8,005 nucleotides of DNA from Pseudomonadota bacterium (GTDB taxonomy: Bacteria > Pseudomonadota > Alphaproteobacteria > Sphingomonadales > Sphingomonadaceae). The stretch is from NCBI GenBank assembly GCA_947474905.1, contig CANJKQ010000025.1, positions 1-8,005 on the forward strand, given 5' to 3'. Positions 5,511 to 8,005 of this stretch are shown here, in pieces (within the stretch, counting starts at the first letter, position 1; each line of letters starts with the position of its first letter). A program made the position numbers and the translations under genes. The notes under the pieces were generated by a model that was given only the letters and a program-made list of their open reading frames with translations, was not told where the DNA came from and ran no database searches.

Positions 5511-7082
5511 TCATGCCTCACGCGTGCGACGGGTGAGCGCCGCCATCAGGTCGGACGGCAGATAAGCCCGCAGCACCAGGCACGCGATCGCATAAACGAC
5601 GCCGCCGGTCGCGACCAGCACGGCCATTGCTGCCCAACGCTGCCAGGCGATGCCGGTGGTGTAGGGCGTGAAGCGATCGTTGAGGAAATACATCACCACG
5701 CCCATCAGCAGCGCCGCCGCCGCCAGCCGCACCGCGCGACGGCGCAGGCGCTGGTCGGGCTCAAACTGGCCGCGTTTCCGCAGCGTCGAATAGAGCAGCC
5801 AGACATTGACGGTGCTCGACAAGGCCGTCGCCAGCGGCGGACCCATGTGACGTAGCGGCAGGATGAAAGCGAGATTGAGCACCAGGTTGACAGCGATCGA
5901 CAGCGTCGCAAAGCGCACCGGCGTTTTGGTGTCGTGGCGGGCATAATAGCCGGGCGTCAGCACCTTGACGAGGATGTAGCTGGGCAGTCCAATCGAGAAG
6001 GCGGCCAGCGCCTGTGCCGTGGCGGTGCTGTCATCGGCGGAGAACTTGCCGTGCTGGAACAGTGCCGCGACGATCGGCATACCACATACGATAAGCGCGA
6101 CCGTGGCGGGGAGCGTGAAGAACAGCGCCAGCTCAAGCCCCCGGTTCTGCATATTCATCGCGCCCGCCTCATCGCCCGCCCCCAGCAGCCGCGAAACGGT
6201 GGGAAGCAGCACTGTGCCAAGCCCGATGCCGATCAGCCCCAAGGGCAGCTGGTTCACCCGGTCAGCAAGGTAGATATAGGTTACCGAGCCGTGCGACAGC
6301 AGGCTGGCGGCGAGCGCGGTTGAGACGACAAGGTTGATCTGCACCGCGCCCGCGCCAGCCGCTGCCGGCCAGATCAGCGCGAGCAATCGCCGCACATCGG
6401 GCGACAGGCGGGGGAGCCTCAGCCGGAGCGCGACGCCGTTGCGCTTGCACGCCCACCACAGCCAGCCAAGCTGCAGCGCACCCGATACCGTCACCGCGAT
6501 CGCCTGGTTCTGCGCGGTCAGCAGCGGGTCGTGGGTGTGGAACAGCAGCAGCGCTGCGATCAGCGTGAGATTAAGCAGAATCGGCGCGGCGGCGTTGACC
6601 CAGAATTTGTGGATCGAATTGAGGATGCCGCCCAGCAGCGACACCAGCGAAATCAGCAGCAGATAGGGGAATGTCAGCCGCGACAGCGTGACCGCGAAGG
6701 CGAATTGATCGTCGCTGATGCTGTTGAAACCGCCCGACAGCGCATAAGTGACGGGCCAGGCGGCGAGCTCCATGATCGCGGTCATCACGATCAGCACCGG
6801 CAGCAACACCGATTGCGCGTCCTCGGCAAAGTCGAGCGCGGGGCGCAGATCGCCGTTCGCTTCCGCCGCTTTCTTGTTGAACAGCGGAATGAACGCCGCC
6901 GAAAACGCGCCTTCGGCAAACAGCGCGCGGAACATATTGGGCAGGCGGAACGCGATCAGGAACGCATCCGACGCGAAGCTTGCGCCGATATAGCGCGCGA
7001 ACAGCGCGTCGCGCACCAGCCCCAGCACGCGGCTTGCCAGCGTCAAGCCGCCGACCGAGCCGAGCGCGCGTCCAAGGTTCAC
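5511..7082 (-). CDS. murJ: MurJ lipid II flippase
   Basis: MOP-superfamily inner-membrane protein that moves lipid II, the undecaprenyl-linked peptidoglycan precursor, to the periplasmic side. The start is a GTG at 7082 giving MNLGRALGSVGGLTLASRVLG. This start is supported by residue numbering: Arg18, Arg24, Asp39, Arg52 and Glu57 fall at the same positions as the important residues of E. coli MurJ. The family segment LPNMFRALFAEGAFSAAFIP is at 48-66, and ADRVNQLPLGLIGIGLGTVLLP (273-294) contains Arg275, the likely counterpart of E. coli Arg270. At 523 residues, with hydrophobic segments spread along the whole length as expected for 14 helices, it is full length. It begins 24 bp after secB, with only a weak GGGGCG upstream, which fits translation from a shared transcript. 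Confidence 0.96.
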   Translation of the reverse strand: MNLGRALGSVGGLTLASRVLGLVRDALFARYIGASFASDAFLIAFRLPNMFRALFAEGAFSAAFIPLFNKKAAEANGDLRPALDFAEDAQSVLLPVLIVMTAIMELAAWPVTYALSGGFNSISDDQFAFAVTLSRLTFPYLLLISLVSLLGGILNSIHKFWVNAAAPILLNLTLIAALLLFHTHDPLLTAQNQAIAVTVSGALQLGWLWWACKRNGVALRLRLPRLSPDVRRLLALIWPAAAGAGAVQINLVVSTALAASLLSHGSVTYIYLADRVNQLPLGLIGIGLGTVLLPTVSRLLGAGDEAGAMNMQNRGLELALFFTLPATVALIVCGMPIVAALFQHGKFSADDSTATAQALAAFSIGLPSYILVKVLTPGYYARHDTKTPVRFATLSIAVNLVLNLAFILPLRHMGPPLATALSSTVNVWLLYSTLRKRGQFEPDQRLRRRAVRLAAAALLMGVVMYFLNDRFTPYTTGIAWQRWAAMAVLVATGGVVYAIACLVLRAYLPSDLMAALTRRTREA

Positions 7083-7106
7083 GACTGCGCCCCGCCCGGT
7101 TGTCGG

Positions 7107-7610
7107 TCAGGCGTTGCCAGCGTCGGCGCCTGCCGAAAGCTGTTGCTGCATTTGCTGGGTGTAGATCGAATTAAAGTCGATGGGGTCGAGCAGCAGCGGC
7201 GGAAAGCCGCCATCGCGCACCGCATCGGCGAGCACGCGGCGCGCGAATGGGAACAGCAGCCGCGGCGCCTCGCCCAGCACGAAGGCCTGCACCGTTTCGG
7301 TCGGCAAGTTGCGGATGCCGAACAGCCCGGCGAAGCTCAAGTCGACAACGAAGGCAATGGTGCTGCCGATGGTCGATTTGACGTCGATCTTGAGCACGAC
7401 CTCATGCAGATCATCGCCGACCTGGCTGGCGCCGATGTTGAACTGGACGTCGACCTGCGGCGTGCCCTGATCCTGATAGATGGCCGGCGCGGCGGGATTT
7501 TCGAACGACAGATCCTTCACATATTGCGAAATCATGCCGATCACCGGCTCATTGTCGGCGCCATTGCCCAGCGCGTCGCTGCCCAGACCGGCGGTGTCCT
7601 GTTCGCTCAT
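7107..7610 (-). CDS. secB: Protein-export chaperone SecB
   Basis: Cytoplasmic tetrameric chaperone that keeps precursor proteins unfolded and hands them to SecA. The 167 residues compare with about 155 in E. coli; the excess is at both ends. Conserved blocks: YVKDLSFENP (30-39), VVLKIDVKS in the beta sheet (71-79), LGEAPRLLFPFAR (112-124) and PLLLDPIDF (138-146). A Gln-rich helix and a short acidic/Ala tail close the protein. The ATG at 7610 is preceded by GAGGA about 10 bases upstream. It is the first gene of a probable secB-murJ unit and is divergent from a Tim44-like N-terminus at 7788, a neighbour pair common in alphaproteobacteria. Confidence 0.96.
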   Translation of the reverse strand: MSEQDTAGLGSDALGNGADNEPVIGMISQYVKDLSFENPAAPAIYQDQGTPQVDVQFNIGASQVGDDLHEVVLKIDVKSTIGSTIAFVVDLSFAGLFGIRNLPTETVQAFVLGEAPRLLFPFARRVLADAVRDGGFPPLLLDPIDFNSIYTQQMQQQLSAGADAGNA

Positions 7611-7787
7611 GCTTAAATCGTCCTCGTTTCGTCGTGATAAGGCGCGGGCTCGCCGCTGAAGGGATGGGAATGGCGCCTAGCAGGCGCTTACAGCGAGTTC
7701 AATGTTACTGCCTACGGCACAGCGATCATTTGAATAGGCGCGTCGCCTTGCCTATGTTATCGCTCACGGGCACGATTTGGAGGCAAG
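7611..7787. promoter_or_regulatory. Divergent control region between secB and the Tim44-like start
   Basis: 177 bases that must hold the leftward secB promoter and the rightward one. GCGCCT (7673-7678) and AGGCGC (7682-7687) form a short inverted repeat around AGC near the middle. For secB, a minus-strand TTGAAC (7702-7697) has only a poor -10 (TAGGCG, 7679-7674) at 17-bp spacing, overlapping that repeat. No other structure is clear. Confidence 0.4.
7730..7758 (+). promoter_or_regulatory. Candidate promoter for the rightward Tim44-like reading frame
   Basis: TTGAAT (7730-7735) and TATGTT (7753-7758) each match four of six consensus bases at the ideal 17-bp spacing. Transcription would begin near 7765, leaving a leader of about 23 nt before the GTG at 7788, with GGAGG (7779-7783) inside it. 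Confidence 0.4.
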
Positions 7788-7931
7788 GTGGTTTACGTCG
7801 TTCTTCTCGGTATGGTGGCGGGTTTTCTGGCGCTCAGGCTTGGGTACGAGATGCCGATGCCATTGGGCCGGCGGACCAAGCGTGAGGATTTGTTGAGTGG
7901 GTCTTTGCGGGAGTGGCGAAGGAGGGGGTAG
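7788..7931 (+). pseudogene. Probable truncated Tim44-domain protein gene (N-terminal membrane anchor only)
   Basis: A GTG at 7788 with GGAGG four bases upstream opens VVYVVLLGMVAGFLALRL, a single hydrophobic segment that resembles the N-terminal anchor of the Tim44-domain proteins encoded divergently from secB in sphingomonads. The family continues with a basic LGKRTG-like stretch; here GYEMPMP intervenes, then LGRRTKRE, and the frame stops at TAG (7929-7931) after 47 codons instead of about 200. The tail uses TTG repeatedly and looks non-coding. The start signals are good, so this may be a gene broken by a frameshift, nonsense mutation or recombination, or a real small membrane protein of 47 residues. 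The resemblance is from memory of the family, not from a search. Confidence 0.45.
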
Positions 7932-8005
7932 GTGGAGGAGGAGATGAGCTTCGGGCGGGTGGAGGGTTGGCCGAGCAGGTCCATGCGCAGGCGCAGCTCG
8001 GCGGC
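7793..8005 (-). other. Open minus-strand frame entering from the right edge, possible gene end
   Basis: The minus frame is open from the window end to a TAA at 7793-7795, 70 codons. Its first codons from the edge (encoding AAELRLRMDLLGQPSTRPK) use common GC-ending codons and look coding, while the later part (Ser, Pro, Arg-rich) does not resemble any family I recognise and overlaps the Tim44-like start. It may be the C-terminus of a gene lying to the right whose true extent is uncertain, or merely an effect of the C-rich strand lacking stop codons. Confidence 0.25.
7891..7970 (+). other. Extremely G-rich, C-poor tract with G-quadruplex potential
   Basis: By direct count this 80-base stretch has 45 G and only 6 C. 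It includes short closely spaced G runs at 7921-7940 and GGGCGGGTGGAGGG at 7953-7966, which could form at least a two-layer quadruplex on the plus strand. The TAG that ends the Tim44-like frame lies within it. Such skew is unlike the rest of the window. Confidence 0.6.

Noticed and set aside
4362..5855. 497-codon plus-strand open frame across trpS and the end of murJ
   Set aside because: It is antisense to two clear conserved genes; its Arg/Gln/His-rich composition is that of a shadow frame in GC-rich DNA.
6531..7616. 361-codon plus-strand open frame across murJ and secB
   Set aside because: Antisense to both conserved genes, spans their boundary, and has shadow-frame composition (Gln, Arg, His, Glu-rich).
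1..8005. A novel defence, mobile or secondary-metabolite system
   Set aside because: Every well-supported gene is a conserved housekeeping gene or a known lipoprotein type. I saw no transposase, integrase, CRISPR-like repeats, toxin-antitoxin pair, tRNA or rRNA gene. Only the last 200 bases are unexplained.

Overview
The window looks like chromosomal DNA from a GC-rich alphaproteobacterium, most likely a sphingomonad (Sphingomonas, Sphingobium, Sphingopyxis or a relative). This rests on the strong preference for G or C in third codon positions, the order ubiE | mutM - rpsT - dnaA that recurs in alphaproteobacteria, the protein sequences (a DnaA with an alphaproteobacterial character, secB beside a Tim44-like N-terminus), and a cluster of GANTC sites (the CcrM methylation sequence) in front of dnaA. 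The genus is an inference; no search was run.

Layout. Bases 1-511 hold the N-terminal 170 codons of ubiE (ubiquinone/menaquinone C-methyltransferase, minus strand, cut by the window edge). A 61-bp divergent gap leads to mutM (573-1385, +, 8-oxoguanine DNA glycosylase), then rpsT (1500-1763, +, ribosomal protein S20) with a strong intrinsic terminator at 1787-1816. A 376-bp leader with no gene (1817-2192) precedes dnaA (2193-3584, +, replication initiator). This leader is the most information-rich non-coding stretch of the window: an AT-rich island, two promoter-like -35/-10 pairs, seven GANTC sites in 230 bp, and a 15-bp palindrome centred on one of those sites and lying between the -35 and -10 of the second promoter. 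A perfect 10-bp hairpin (3586-3610) separates dnaA from a convergent DUF4136-type lipoprotein gene (3651-4268, -).

The remaining genes run on the minus strand, in transcription order secB (7610-7107, export chaperone), murJ (7082-5511, lipid II flippase) and trpS (5381-4374, tryptophanyl-tRNA synthetase). secB and murJ are 24 bp apart and probably co-transcribed; a 129-bp gap precedes trpS. Divergent from secB, a GTG start with a good ribosome binding site at 7788 opens a membrane-anchor sequence like the N-terminus of Tim44-domain proteins, but the frame stops after 47 codons in an unusually G-rich, C-poor tract that reaches nearly to the window end. A minus-strand frame is open from the right edge across the same stretch, so this edge may be a disrupted locus or a junction with unrelated sequence.

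Functionally the window is a housekeeping neighbourhood: replication initiation, base-excision repair, translation, quinone biosynthesis, cell-wall precursor flipping and protein export. I found no convincing new multigene system. The points worth a second look are the GANTC/palindrome architecture of the dnaA leader and the odd right edge.
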